Source: Acinetobacter apis (lineage in GTDB: Bacteria; Pseudomonadota; Gammaproteobacteria; Pseudomonadales; Moraxellaceae). From it: a stretch of DNA of 35,211 nucleotides. The stretch lies in NCBI RefSeq assembly GCF_900197575.1, contig NZ_FZLN01000008.1, forward strand, positions 1 through 35,211, written 5' to 3'. Of this stretch, positions 10,815-18,876 are shown in pieces. Position 1 is the stretch's first letter; each line of letters starts with the position of its first letter. The translations under genes were made by a program, and so were the position numbers. A model generated the notes under the pieces. It was given only the letters and a program-made list of their open reading frames with translations. It was not told the origin of the DNA and searched no databases.

Positions 10815-11636
10815 ATGGATATCATTTTGCTTTTAAAAGCAGCTGTGATGGGCTTAGTTGAAGGCATCACAGAGTTTTTACCAATTTCAAGTACAGGACA
10901 TCTGATCTTAGCAGGACAGTTACTTGATTTTTGGACACCAGAAAAAAGAGACATGTTTGCGGTGTCGGTGCAGATCGGTGCGATTGCAGCAGTCATTTAC
11001 GAATACTGGGGTAAGCTTTGGGGCGCTTTAACAGGCGCAATTACAGGAGACCCACAAGGTCGCAGATTAACCATTAATCTGATTGTGGCAACGATCCCAA
11101 TTATGATTTTAGGGCTCACCTTTGGTGAAGCATTAAAAGCGTATTTATTTAATGCCGTGACAGTTGCCATTGCGCTTATTGTTGGTGGATTCATTATTTT
11201 ATGGGCAGAACGCCGTCAACATCATATTGTAAGCCATGAAGTTGAGCAGTTTACATTTAAACAAGCTGTTTTGGTGGGATTAGTGCAATGTTTTGCCTTG
11301 ATTCCAGGGACATCTCGTTCGGGTTCAACCATCATTGGTTCGTTATTTTTAGGCATTTCAAGAAAAGCTGCTGCTGAATTTTCTTTCTTTTTAGGTATTC
11401 CTGTTCTGATGGGCGCAGGTCTATTAGACATGTATAAAATGCGCCATGATTTGCATGCTCAAGACATGGAAATTTTAGGTGTTGGTATTGTGGTTGCCTT
11501 CATTTCAGCATTGCTTGTGATCCGTGCTTTGATCCGTTATGTCTCTAAACATGATTTTACTGTGTTTGCTTACTATCGTATTATTTTTGGCTTATTGATT
11601 TTAGCGACATGGTGGACAGGTTGGGTGAGTTGGTAA
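10815..11636 (+). CDS. uppP: Undecaprenyl-diphosphatase UppP (BacA)
   Basis: UppP is the inner-membrane phosphatase that recycles undecaprenyl diphosphate to the monophosphate lipid carrier for peptidoglycan and polysaccharide export; extra copies give bacitracin tolerance. The 273-residue protein has the family length, about eight hydrophobic segments and both active-site blocks: [15 protein letters not shown] at about 15-29 and the PGTSRSG phosphate-binding motif in the middle. The start at 10815 has the upstream TAGGGTTTCAT. Its last base is shared with the rsmJ start codon (TAATG at 11634-11638), a sign of translational coupling. Confidence 0.97.
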   Translation: MDIILLLKAAVMGLVEGITEFLPISSTGHLILAGQLLDFWTPEKRDMFAVSVQIGAIAAVIYEYWGKLWGALTGAITGDPQGRRLTINLIVATIPIMILGLTFGEALKAYLFNAVTVAIALIVGGFIILWAERRQHHIVSHEVEQFTFKQAVLVGLVQCFALIPGTSRSGSTIIGSLFLGISRKAAAEFSFFLGIPVLMGAGLLDMYKMRHDLHAQDMEILGVGIVVAFISALLVIRALIRYVSKHDFTVFAYYRIIFGLLILATWWTGWVSW

Positions 11637-12442
11637 TGCAATTCACTTGTTGGTATGAAGCTGAATTTGAAGACAAAGTTCAAAATATTCAAAAGCGATT
11701 GGCGCAAAAAGGCGTTATACTTCGTCCAACTGTGGTTGAAAAAATTCAAGCTAAATTTTTACGCTTACATCCTGAGCTATCTTTGGTGGTTGACCAAGAT
11801 GGTTTGAGCTTAGCTGCATTGGGTATGAAAATGCAGCCTGCATGGCAGGCTGAAATTGGACGCTTAAAGCGATCGACACTGAAAACTGAAATGATTGTAC
11901 GCGCAACACAAGCCAATGACGCACCGACATTAATTGATGCAACAGCAGGCTTAGGACATGACAGCTTACTATTGGCTAAGTTTGGCGCACATGTTCAGCT
12001 TGTTGAGCGTCATCCAATATTATTTACTTTGCTTGAAGATGCCTATTTTCAAGCACAATCAGATGCTTATTTGCAGCCGATTGTGGCAAGGATTCAACTG
12101 ATTTATGCAAATTCAGCTGACTATTTAACAGCACTGTCTGAGCAGCAGCAGCAAGTGGATGTGGTGTATTTAGATCCGATGTTTCCACAACGTGATCAGC
12201 ATCAGAAGCCACAGAAAAAACAGGCACAGGTTAAGAAGCAAATGCAATTACTGCATATCTTGTTACCTGAAGAAAATGGTATGGACTTGGGGGATGAGTT
12301 ATTGACTTGCGCACATAAAGTTGCAAAAAGAGTGGTTGTGAAACGCCCACGCCATGCTATATTTCTAAACCATGAACACCCTGATCACCAATGGTTGGGT
12401 GATGCATGCCGTTTTGATGCTTACTTTAATTTAAATTTATAA
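11636..12442 (+). CDS. rsmJ: 16S rRNA (guanine(1516)-N2)-methyltransferase RsmJ
   Basis: RsmJ methylates G1516 of 16S rRNA using S-adenosylmethionine. The 268-residue product shows the SAM-binding motif in [20 protein letters not shown], the acidic motif LVERHP, and a catalytic YLDPMFPQR of the kind found in this family. ATG 11636 overlaps the uppP stop as TAATG; an in-frame ATG at 11609 lies inside uppP and would add nine residues unlike the family start. It lies at the end of the tsaB-uppP-rsmJ run. Confidence 0.92.
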   Translation: MQFTCWYEAEFEDKVQNIQKRLAQKGVILRPTVVEKIQAKFLRLHPELSLVVDQDGLSLAALGMKMQPAWQAEIGRLKRSTLKTEMIVRATQANDAPTLIDATAGLGHDSLLLAKFGAHVQLVERHPILFTLLEDAYFQAQSDAYLQPIVARIQLIYANSADYLTALSEQQQQVDVVYLDPMFPQRDQHQKPQKKQAQVKKQMQLLHILLPEENGMDLGDELLTCAHKVAKRVVVKRPRHAIFLNHEHPDHQWLGDACRFDAYFNLNL

Positions 12443-12450
12443 TAAAAAAT

Positions 12451-12472
12451 TTGGATAGTGTAAATTATCCAA
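12451..12472 (+). terminator. Hairpin after rsmJ
   Basis: TTGGATA (12451-12457) and TATCCAA (12466-12472) make a 7-bp stem with an 8-base loop, preceded by a run of A and followed by an A-rich stretch with no T-run on the plus strand. On the plus strand it is a poor intrinsic terminator. It could stabilise the 3' end of the rsmJ transcript. Confidence 0.35.
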
Positions 12473-12540
12473 CAAATTAAAATAAAACGACGGAAAGAAA
12501 AGCAATGACATCTCACATGGTTCTGAACTAGCAAAATAGT

Positions 12541-13965
12541 ATGATTGATCTGAAACCCTCCATCAATTTTTGGCACGACTTAAAGAGCAATCAAATTGCA
12601 GGGTTGTGGCTCTTTTTGGGCTCACGAAAGTGCTTGAAAATTGTACATCCATCGATATTTCAGTTGCTTTTCTGGGGCGTTGTTGCGGCTGGTGTAAACA
12701 CCTTATATAGCTGGATGGTGGCAGGACAAACAGGCGCTTTTAATCCGCAAGGTTTAGTTAGTTATGCACTTTGGCCATTTATTGCATTAATTGTAGGTAT
12801 TTTTCTGTCACAACGCATGAACAATACTCGCTTGATGTTGGTGCCTGCCATTTTATGGTTGGTGCTAGACAGCAATGTATTGCTTCTACAGTGTTTTTTA
12901 CAATATTTAGGCGATCACGATTACCTCAACTTTTTGCCAGACGATGTATATAACTTTTTACCTACATTGTTTATGATCTTTTTTGTATGGCAAAGTTTAG
13001 CTGTAATTTGGGTGTTTTCTCGAGAATTAAAATGGCCATGGTGGGAGCGAGCACTGATTATGTTTGCCACCATCTGTACACTTGTGGTGTGGCAAATGTC
13101 GGTCAAAGAGCAACCGATTTGGAAAGTCAGCGATTTACCACCAACGATTTCTGAAGATGTATTTTATGCCCAAAATGATTTATTGAAAAAATCTTTAGAT
13201 GCTGTTCAATTGGGTGATTTTTCACAAACCCATTGGTACTTTTTAGGGGTCGCTGGTGACAGCTATGATGCTGTATTTAGCTCGGAAATACAGCGTATCA
13301 AATCACAATTTGATACCCGCTTTGGGACATTTGGGCGATCAGTACAATTGGTTAATGATCCAGATACTGGAACAAAAATTCCAATGGCATCACAAACCAG
13401 CATTCAATTGGCATTAAACCGTATTGGTCAGCAAATGAACCGTGATACTGATGTATTATTTTTATACATGACATCGCATGGATTAGAGAATCATTTTGAA
13501 CTTGAAAATGCGCCAATCGATTTAAAACAAATAGATCCAAATTGGCTCCGAAGTGCTTTAGATAAGTCAGGAATTAAATGGCGTGTGATTGTCATATCTG
13601 CATGTTATTCTGGAAGTTTCATCCCTGCGTTACAATCAGATAATACTTTAGTAATTACTGCATCGGCAGCAGATCGCTCGTCATTTGGATGTAATAGCCA
13701 AGCGGATTATACTTATTTTGGTCGTGCTTTTTTTGACCAAGCAATGCGAGAAAAAATGTCGTTGCATGATGCATTTATTGATGCACAAGCAACGGTAACA
13801 AAATGGGAAACGGCACAAGGCTTTGAGCCTTCAGAGCCGCAGTGGTCTTTAGGGAAGAATATGGAACTGATGCTTCCGCAGTTGGAGAAGCATTTATTTC
13901 CTGTGGCAAATACGATTATACCGATTACAAATAATGTCGCATCAACTGATGCCATTCAGCCTTAG
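12541..13965 (+). CDS. Membrane-anchored C13 (legumain-like) family peptidase
   Basis: The 474-residue protein has about five hydrophobic segments in residues 38-185 and a soluble C-terminal half of the caspase/legumain (clan CD, family C13) type. The His-Gly of the catalytic dyad lies in YMTSHGLENH (His at about 313) and the Cys in VISACYSGSF (Cys at about 355), each after a hydrophobic beta strand, as the fold requires. Bacterial C13 proteins of this layout are known only as predicted cysteine peptidases, so substrate and role are open. ATG 12541 has no visible ribosome binding site. An in-frame ATG at 12505 does have one (GGAAAG at 12492-12497), but a TAG at 12529 interrupts that reading. 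fghA follows after 9 bases. Confidence 0.82.
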   Translation: MIDLKPSINFWHDLKSNQIAGLWLFLGSRKCLKIVHPSIFQLLFWGVVAAGVNTLYSWMVAGQTGAFNPQGLVSYALWPFIALIVGIFLSQRMNNTRLMLVPAILWLVLDSNVLLLQCFLQYLGDHDYLNFLPDDVYNFLPTLFMIFFVWQSLAVIWVFSRELKWPWWERALIMFATICTLVVWQMSVKEQPIWKVSDLPPTISEDVFYAQNDLLKKSLDAVQLGDFSQTHWYFLGVAGDSYDAVFSSEIQRIKSQFDTRFGTFGRSVQLVNDPDTGTKIPMASQTSIQLALNRIGQQMNRDTDVLFLYMTSHGLENHFELENAPIDLKQIDPNWLRSALDKSGIKWRVIVISACYSGSFIPALQSDNTLVITASAADRSSFGCNSQADYTYFGRAFFDQAMREKMSLHDAFIDAQATVTKWETAQGFEPSEPQWSLGKNMELMLPQLEKHLFPVANTIIPITNNVASTDAIQP

Positions 13966-13974
13966 GAGTGTTCT

Positions 13975-14811
13975 GTGGAATTATTACAACGTGCAAAATG
14001 TTTTGATGGTGAAATACAAGTTCATGAATTCACTTCAACATATTTAAAGGGTAAAGCGAAGTTTTCAGTGTATCTACCACCGAAAGCATTACAAAAACAA
14101 AAGTGTTCTGCTTTATTTTTTCTAGCGGGTTTAACCTGTACAGAAGAAACCTTTGCAGCTAAAGCACATGCACAAAAAATTGCATCAACGTTAGGGGTTA
14201 TTTTAATTTTACCTGATACTTCACCACGTGGTGATGATGTAGAACCTGGTGATGCATGGGATATTGGTCAAGGTGCAGGTTTTTATGTGAATGCAACTGA
14301 GCAACCATGGTCGACGCATTATCATATGGAAAGCTATGTGGTGGATGAGCTATACAATAAAGTGATAGAACATTTTCCGATAGACCCACAAAAAATTGGT
14401 ATTACTGGTCATAGTATGGGTGGGCATGGTGCACTGACATTGGCATGGAAATACCCACATAAATTTAAAACAGTTTCTGCTTTTGCACCAATTTGTGCAC
14501 CGACACAATGTCCATGGGGACAAAAAGCCTTTACTGCTTATTTAGGTGATGATCAACAACAATGGCTTGCCCATGATGCTGTTGAGCTTGTTAAATCAAA
14601 AGGCGCATTATTTAAAGATGTGTTAATTGATCAAGGGGCAGCAGATGAATTCTATTTCCAATTGCACCCTGATTTATTGGTTCAAGCATGCCAAGATGTG
14701 AAGCAAAAGATCACTTTGCGTGAACATGAAGGCTATGACCATGGTTATTATTTCATTCAGACCTTTGTGGCCGATCATTTACGTTTTCATGTGAATAGCT
14801 TAGAAAATTAA
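13975..14811 (+). CDS. fghA: S-formylglutathione hydrolase FghA
   Basis: FghA hydrolyses S-formylglutathione to glutathione and formate, completing glutathione-dependent formaldehyde removal in the cytoplasm. The 278-residue esterase D-family protein has the alpha/beta-hydrolase nucleophile elbow GHSMGGHGAL (Ser at about 147), with acid and base candidates Asp near 224 (QGAADEF) and His near 256 (YDHGYYF). Other family marks are LAGLTCTEETF and PDTSPRGDD. The start is GTG 13975, with AGGAG at 13964-13968. The formaldehyde dehydrogenase gene (adhC/frmA) that often accompanies it is not here. Its close spacing with the C13 peptidase gene suggests co-transcription, but no functional link is known. 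Confidence 0.93.
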   Translation: MELLQRAKCFDGEIQVHEFTSTYLKGKAKFSVYLPPKALQKQKCSALFFLAGLTCTEETFAAKAHAQKIASTLGVILILPDTSPRGDDVEPGDAWDIGQGAGFYVNATEQPWSTHYHMESYVVDELYNKVIEHFPIDPQKIGITGHSMGGHGALTLAWKYPHKFKTVSAFAPICAPTQCPWGQKAFTAYLGDDQQQWLAHDAVELVKSKGALFKDVLIDQGAADEFYFQLHPDLLVQACQDVKQKITLREHEGYDHGYYFIQTFVADHLRFHVNSLEN

Positions 14812-14842
14812 ACTCTTTAAAGTGGTTTATGCGTTAATGGAG

Positions 14843-14870
14843 TGCATACACTACACATTTATTGTATGCA
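14843..14870. repeat. 8-bp inverted repeat downstream of fghA
   Basis: TGCATACA (14843-14850) and TGTATGCA (14863-14870) are perfect reverse complements around a 12-base loop. It could be a weak hairpin at the end of the fghA transcript or a binding site; nothing decides. Confidence 0.4.
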
Positions 14871-14887
14871 TAGTAATACAGTGAATT

Positions 14888-14915
14888 AACCTGACTGCTG
14901 TACGGCAGTCAGGTT
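14888..14915 (+). terminator. Strong hairpin between fghA and DUF2218 gene
   Basis: AACCTGACTGC (14888-14898) and GCAGTCAGGTT (14905-14915) form a perfect 11-bp stem with a 6-base loop. The nearest T-run starts some 11 bases later, so it is not a canonical terminator, but its place between two convergent genes (fghA plus, DUF2218 minus) fits a shared transcript end. Confidence 0.55.
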
Positions 14916-14995
14916 GATATAATGGATTTTTTTGCTTGACAATATGCATGACCACCATGCAGTAGCCATCCTAAGTACATAAAATACCTAAAAAT

Positions 14996-15277
14996 CTAGT
15001 TGATGTGTTGCCATGTCACATCAAATTCTTGCTGCGCCATACGGTTAAGATGGTTAATCACCACTTGTTCTAAGCGTGCAAAATCAACTTCTTCATGACC
15101 TTCAATTGACACATCTAAAGTGGTTTCTTTGGGATAAAGGAAAATTTTGGCATCCGGAAACGGAATAAAAAATGCAGATGCTGTTTCTTCAACTTCAAAT
15201 TTATGTTTCCAATGATTCAATAATCTTTTCCCAATCCGCCGTCCTTCTGCTGTATGAATTTGAGTAATACTTTTCAT
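14996..15277 (-). CDS. DUF2218 family protein
   Basis: The 93-residue soluble protein matches the DUF2218 pattern: an N-terminal helix with a basic HWKHKF segment, a phenylalanine-rich strand (ASAFFIPFPDAKIFLYP), a short acidic strand (TTLDVSIEG) and a C-terminal helix ending in FDVTW. Family members are small proteins of unknown function, often found near siderophore or metal genes in other bacteria; no such neighbour is seen here. The minus strand reads AGGAAAA about 8 bases before the ATG, a good ribosome binding site. It is transcribed divergently from rpe. Confidence 0.8.
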   Translation of the reverse strand: MKSITQIHTAEGRRIGKRLLNHWKHKFEVEETASAFFIPFPDAKIFLYPKETTLDVSIEGHEEVDFARLEQVVINHLNRMAQQEFDVTWQHIN

Positions 15278-15420
15278 ATTGAGTTTTCCTGATTAATGAA
15301 TGAGAATGAATCTTAACAAGATTAGAGGTATGCCGTGTAAGAAAAATGAATAACAGGTAAGAAAATGTAGTTTGAGTGGGAAGATCTTGACGGGTGGTTT
15401 AAGACGACAGGCTTGAGATT

Positions 15421-15429
15421 TGCTATAAT
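15421..15429 (+). promoter_or_regulatory. Extended -10 promoter of rpe
   Basis: TGCTATAAT gives a perfect TATAAT at 15424-15429 with the TG extension. No good -35 lies at 17 bases (the nearest is TTAAGA, 19 bases away), as is common for extended -10 promoters. Transcription would start near 15436, about 25 bases before the rpe ATG. Confidence 0.65.
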
Positions 15430-15461
15430 CTTTAAATACCTGTTCATTGTTTGGGATTTTC

Positions 15462-16136
15462 ATGTCTAAGCCATTTCTTATTGCGCCATCAATTTTATCT
15501 GCTGACTTTGCTCGTTTAGGGGCAGATGTTGAAAGTGTATTGGCAGCAGGAGCAGATGTTGTCCATTTTGATGTAATGGATAATCACTATGTTCCGAACC
15601 TCACTTTTGGTGCAGGAATCTGTAAAGCATTAAAGAACTACGGAATTAAAGCACCGATTGATGTGCATTTAATGGTGTCACCAGTTGACCGTATGATTGG
15701 TGACTTTTTAGAAGCAGGTGCAGATATCATCACTTTTCATCCAGAAGCCAGTGATCATATTGACCGTTCTTTACAGCTGATTAAATCAGGTGGTGCAAAA
15801 GCAGGTTTGGTATTTAACCCAGCAACGCCTTTACATTATTTAGATTATGTTTTAGATCAGGTCGATCAAATTTTATTAATGAGTGTAAATCCAGGATTTG
15901 GTGGGCAAAAATTTATTCCAATGACGCTCGAAAAATTACGTCAAGCACGTCAAATTATTGATCAAAGCGGACGTGATATTCGTTTAGAGGTTGATGGTGG
16001 TGTGGGCCCACACAATATTCGTGAAATTGCTGAAGCAGGAGCGGATATGTTTGTGGCAGGCTCTGCTATTTTTAATCAGCCTGATTATAAACAAGTGATT
16101 GATACTATGCGTGCTGAGCTTGCACAAGTTAAATAA
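15462..16136 (+). CDS. rpe: Ribulose-phosphate 3-epimerase Rpe
   Basis: Rpe interconverts ribulose 5-phosphate and xylulose 5-phosphate in the pentose phosphate pathway. The 224-residue TIM-barrel protein has the expected length and motifs: [10 protein letters not shown] at the start, [12 protein letters not shown] with the metal and catalytic Asp, DVHLMV, the phosphate loop [10 protein letters not shown], and LEVDGGV with the second catalytic Asp. The ATG at 15462 has GGGA before it; the upstream TTG 15447 is unlikely. It appears monocistronic, with its own promoter and terminator. The usual gph partner is not next to it, although a HAD phosphatase lies at 26836. Confidence 0.97.
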   Translation: MSKPFLIAPSILSADFARLGADVESVLAAGADVVHFDVMDNHYVPNLTFGAGICKALKNYGIKAPIDVHLMVSPVDRMIGDFLEAGADIITFHPEASDHIDRSLQLIKSGGAKAGLVFNPATPLHYLDYVLDQVDQILLMSVNPGFGGQKFIPMTLEKLRQARQIIDQSGRDIRLEVDGGVGPHNIREIAEAGADMFVAGSAIFNQPDYKQVIDTMRAELAQVK

Positions 16137-16157
16137 ATCCAAGCTGTTCTTTCTCTC

Positions 16158-16186
16158 AAAAAGCACCGATGAAGGTGCTTTTTTTT
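16158..16186 (+). terminator. rpe intrinsic terminator
   Basis: AAAGCACC and GGTGCTTT pair around the loop GATGAA and are followed by a T-run of eight. It lies 22 bases after the rpe stop. Confidence 0.92.
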
Positions 16187-16232
16187 GCATGATTGGTGAT
16201 CAAAAGAAATTATTTTAATGTAAGTTAAAAAG

Positions 16233-16238
16233 TATAAT
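16233..16238 (+). promoter_or_regulatory. Candidate -10 of OPT transporter promoter
   Basis: A perfect TATAAT lies 46 bases before the transporter ATG. The -35 at 17-base spacing is TTATTT (16210-16215), a poor match. The -10 is flanked on both sides by a direct repeat TAAGTTA (16221 and 16241), which might be an activator or repressor site. Confidence 0.4.
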
Positions 16239-16284
16239 GATAAGTTACGAGAATATAAAAAGTTAAATATTTTTGAGAGTTACT

Positions 16285-18345
16285 ATGCTGCATAAACCCA
16301 CACAGCTTGATCCTTATCGTCATTATCAAGAGCTGACATTACGCGGGGTCATTTTAGGTGTACTCATCACCATTGCTTTTACAGCATCTAATATTTACTT
16401 GGGGTTGAAAGTTGGGTTGACCTTTGCTTCATCTATTCCAGCTGCAGTGTTGTCTATGGCATTGCTTAAATTTGCGCAAGGTTCAAATATTTTAGAAAAT
16501 AATTTAGTACAAACCCAAGCTTCTGCAGCAGGAACGTTGTCTTCAGTGATTTTTGTTTTACCCGGTTTATTAATGCTTGGATATTGGCAAAGTTTTCCAT
16601 TTTGGCAGATTGCATTATTGTGTTTAAGCGGGGGAGTTTTAGGTGTTCTATTTACCATTCCACTGCGTCAGGTCATGGTGGTGAACAGTGAGTTGCCCTA
16701 TCCTGAAGGCGTTGCTGCTGCCGAGATTTTAAAAGCAGGAACGGTCGGGGTGGTTGCCAATGAAAAAGGCGATATTGTTCGAGATGAAAATAGTAGCCAA
16801 CAATCACATGCAAAAGAAATTGTTTATGGGGGTGTTCTTGCTGCAAGTATGAGTTTATTGAGCGGTGGTTTGCGCATTGTGTCTGATAGTGCAAGCATTT
16901 GGCTCAAAGCAGGTGGGGCAATTTTTCAAATTCCTTTTGGATTTTCTTTTGCATTACTTGGTGCAGGCAGTTTAATTGGCTTGTCTGCCGGGATTGCTAT
17001 TTTTCTTGGAATCTTCTTTGCATGGGGCCTTGCAGTACCTTATTTTACGGCCATACTCCCGCAGCCTGAACATGTTGAAATCGCACAATACGCCAAACAA
17101 ATTTGGTCAAGTAAAGTACGCTTTATAGGGGTTGGTGTTATTGGCGTTGCTTCCATTTGGACGCTTATTTCACTGTTTAAGCCGATGGTTGAAGGCATTA
17201 AATTATCCGTTGCATCTTATCAGCAAACTCAGCAACACCATAATACCCAGCGGGCTGCCCGTGATTTATCACCAAAACACATGCTTATTATTTTAGCCGT
17301 AGTGATGGCTATTTTATTTGCAACATTCCATCAATTTATTGCATTAGCACCTGTTTCTACATCTGTTGCATGGTTATTGGTTGTTGTTGTCACGGTATTA
17401 ACGTTCTTGATTGGCTTTTTAGTGGCAGCAGCATGTGGCTATATGGCAGGTTTAGTTGGTTCATCTTCTAGTCCAATTTCAGGAATTGGTATTTTATCGG
17501 TGTTATTTATTGCATTGGTGTTGCTTGTGATTGGGCAGTCAACACATCTGTTAGACCAACCAAGTGGTATTCAATTTTTAACGGCATTAACATTATTTGC
17601 GACATCAGCTGTTCTTGCGGTTGCAACCATATCAAATGATAATTTGCAGGATTTAAAAACCGGATACTTGGTGTATGCAACGCCAGCCAAACAACAAATT
17701 GCTTTAATTATTGGTTGTATTGTCGGGGCTTTGGTTATTGCACCTGTCATACAATTATTATATCAAGCCTATGGTTTTACAGGGGCGTTACCGCGTAGTG
17801 GAATGGATGAGGCACTTGTGTTGGCTGCACCGCAAGCGACTTTAATGTCGACCATCGCCCAAGGTATTTTTTCACATCAATTGGCATGGGACTCTATTTT
17901 AATTGGTGCAGGTCTAGGAGTAATCTTTATTTTAATTGATGTTGTTTTAAAACGTAGCTCCGCACAAAAATACAGTTTGCCTGTGCTTGCTGTTGGGATG
18001 GGAATTTATTTGCCACCCAGTGTCAATGTGCCTATTTTTATCGGTGCTGTATTATTTGCATTAGTTCAACGCGCTGCAAAGAAAAAACAAGTTAATGAGC
18101 AAGGCTTAAAGCATATTGAACAAAAAAGCACGTTGTTTGCAGCAGGTTTAATTGTCGGCGAAAGTTTAATGGGCGTGATTTTGGCTTTAATTATTGTGGT
18201 GTCTACAAGCACAGGTGGTAGTGACTCACCTTTACAAGTGACTTTGTTTCATTCTGAGGTGATTGCTGATGTTCTAGGTGGTGCTTTCTTTATTTTAGTC
18301 ATGGCGATTTATGCACAGCGTGTACTGAAAACGTCATCTTCTTGA
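16285..18345 (+). CDS. OPT family oligopeptide transporter
   Basis: The 686-residue integral membrane protein belongs to the oligopeptide transporter (OPT) superfamily, proton-coupled importers of small peptides or metal chelates. Visible marks are the N-terminal LTLRGVILGVLITIAFTASN segment (quoted in part), NIYLGLKVG, SELPYPEGVAAAEILKAG and a later ISNDNLQDLKTGYLVYATP region typical of the bacterial branch. About 14-16 hydrophobic segments are present. ATG 16285 was chosen over TTG 16273 because GAGAG at 16275-16279 sits just upstream. The substrate cannot be read from the sequence. It follows the rpe terminator and precedes the copper cluster by about 75 bases, but no functional link to either is evident. 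Confidence 0.88.
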   Translation: MLHKPTQLDPYRHYQELTLRGVILGVLITIAFTASNIYLGLKVGLTFASSIPAAVLSMALLKFAQGSNILENNLVQTQASAAGTLSSVIFVLPGLLMLGYWQSFPFWQIALLCLSGGVLGVLFTIPLRQVMVVNSELPYPEGVAAAEILKAGTVGVVANEKGDIVRDENSSQQSHAKEIVYGGVLAASMSLLSGGLRIVSDSASIWLKAGGAIFQIPFGFSFALLGAGSLIGLSAGIAIFLGIFFAWGLAVPYFTAILPQPEHVEIAQYAKQIWSSKVRFIGVGVIGVASIWTLISLFKPMVEGIKLSVASYQQTQQHHNTQRAARDLSPKHMLIILAVVMAILFATFHQFIALAPVSTSVAWLLVVVVTVLTFLIGFLVAAACGYMAGLVGSSSSPISGIGILSVLFIALVLLVIGQSTHLLDQPSGIQFLTALTLFATSAVLAVATISNDNLQDLKTGYLVYATPAKQQIALIIGCIVGALVIAPVIQLLYQAYGFTGALPRSGMDEALVLAAPQATLMSTIAQGIFSHQLAWDSILIGAGLGVIFILIDVVLKRSSAQKYSLPVLAVGMGIYLPPSVNVPIFIGAVLFALVQRAAKKKQVNEQGLKHIEQKSTLFAAGLIVGESLMGVILALIIVVSTSTGGSDSPLQVTLFHSEVIADVLGGAFFILVMAIYAQRVLKTSSS

Positions 18346-18420
18346 ATAACAAGATTGTCATTTGAATTTCAAGAGACCTTTCGGTATTCTGTAAATTGAA
18401 TCCAGTTTATTTATTGTGAT

Positions 18421-18831
18421 ATGAAGATATATCGTGCTTTGGCAATAATGTTTCGTTTACTGCTCGCGTGTGCGATCGGTGGCTTGACTGTTGCCAATGC
18501 ATCAATGTCACATATGAACATGCAATCTAATCCAGTTGTTAAAAACGCATCCAAACATATGCATCAGCATACTGCTAAAGATGTTGACTCATCAACGCAT
18601 TGTCAGCAACAAGAAGATGATTGTTTTGATCTGAATGTATCATCGCACCATGCAGGCTGTGCAGATTGTCAGACACTGCATTGTCAATCTTTAAACTGTA
18701 CATTAACAGAATATCAGCCGATGAGTGCGCTGCTATTTAACAGTTATGACCCTATTTTAGCGCAAGACCTGACGACATCATCACTTCTGACCGGATATTG
18801 GCAACAAATTCTGCGTCCGCCTAAAAGCTAA
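18421..18831 (+). CDS. Small exported Cys/His/Met-rich protein of copper cluster
   Basis: The 136-residue protein has a signal peptide (residues 1-27, cut after VANA) followed by a Met/His-rich segment (SHMNMQ, KHMHQH) and six cysteines at about 61, 68, 80, 83, 88 and 93, several as CxxC (80/83) or near histidines. I do not recognise a named family with certainty. Its composition, export signal and position 45 bases before copA suggest a periplasmic copper-binding or copper-sensing accessory. ATG 18421 has no strong ribosome binding site; ATG 18448 would still leave a shorter signal peptide. A palindrome TTGAATTTCAA at 18362-18372 lies upstream and could be part of a promoter or operator. Confidence 0.65.
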   Translation: MKIYRALAIMFRLLLACAIGGLTVANASMSHMNMQSNPVVKNASKHMHQHTAKDVDSSTHCQQQEDDCFDLNVSSHHAGCADCQTLHCQSLNCTLTEYQPMSALLFNSYDPILAQDLTTSSLLTGYWQQILRPPKS

Positions 18832-18876
18832 CTTTTATCTCATTATTATTCATTTATTATAGATAAAGGTAAGCGC

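Noticed and set aside
18362..18372. The palindrome TTGAATTTCAA as a CopR or CueR box
   Set aside because: It is short and AT-rich, does not match a known copper box that I can state with confidence, and no regulator gene is nearby; mentioned only as a possible site.
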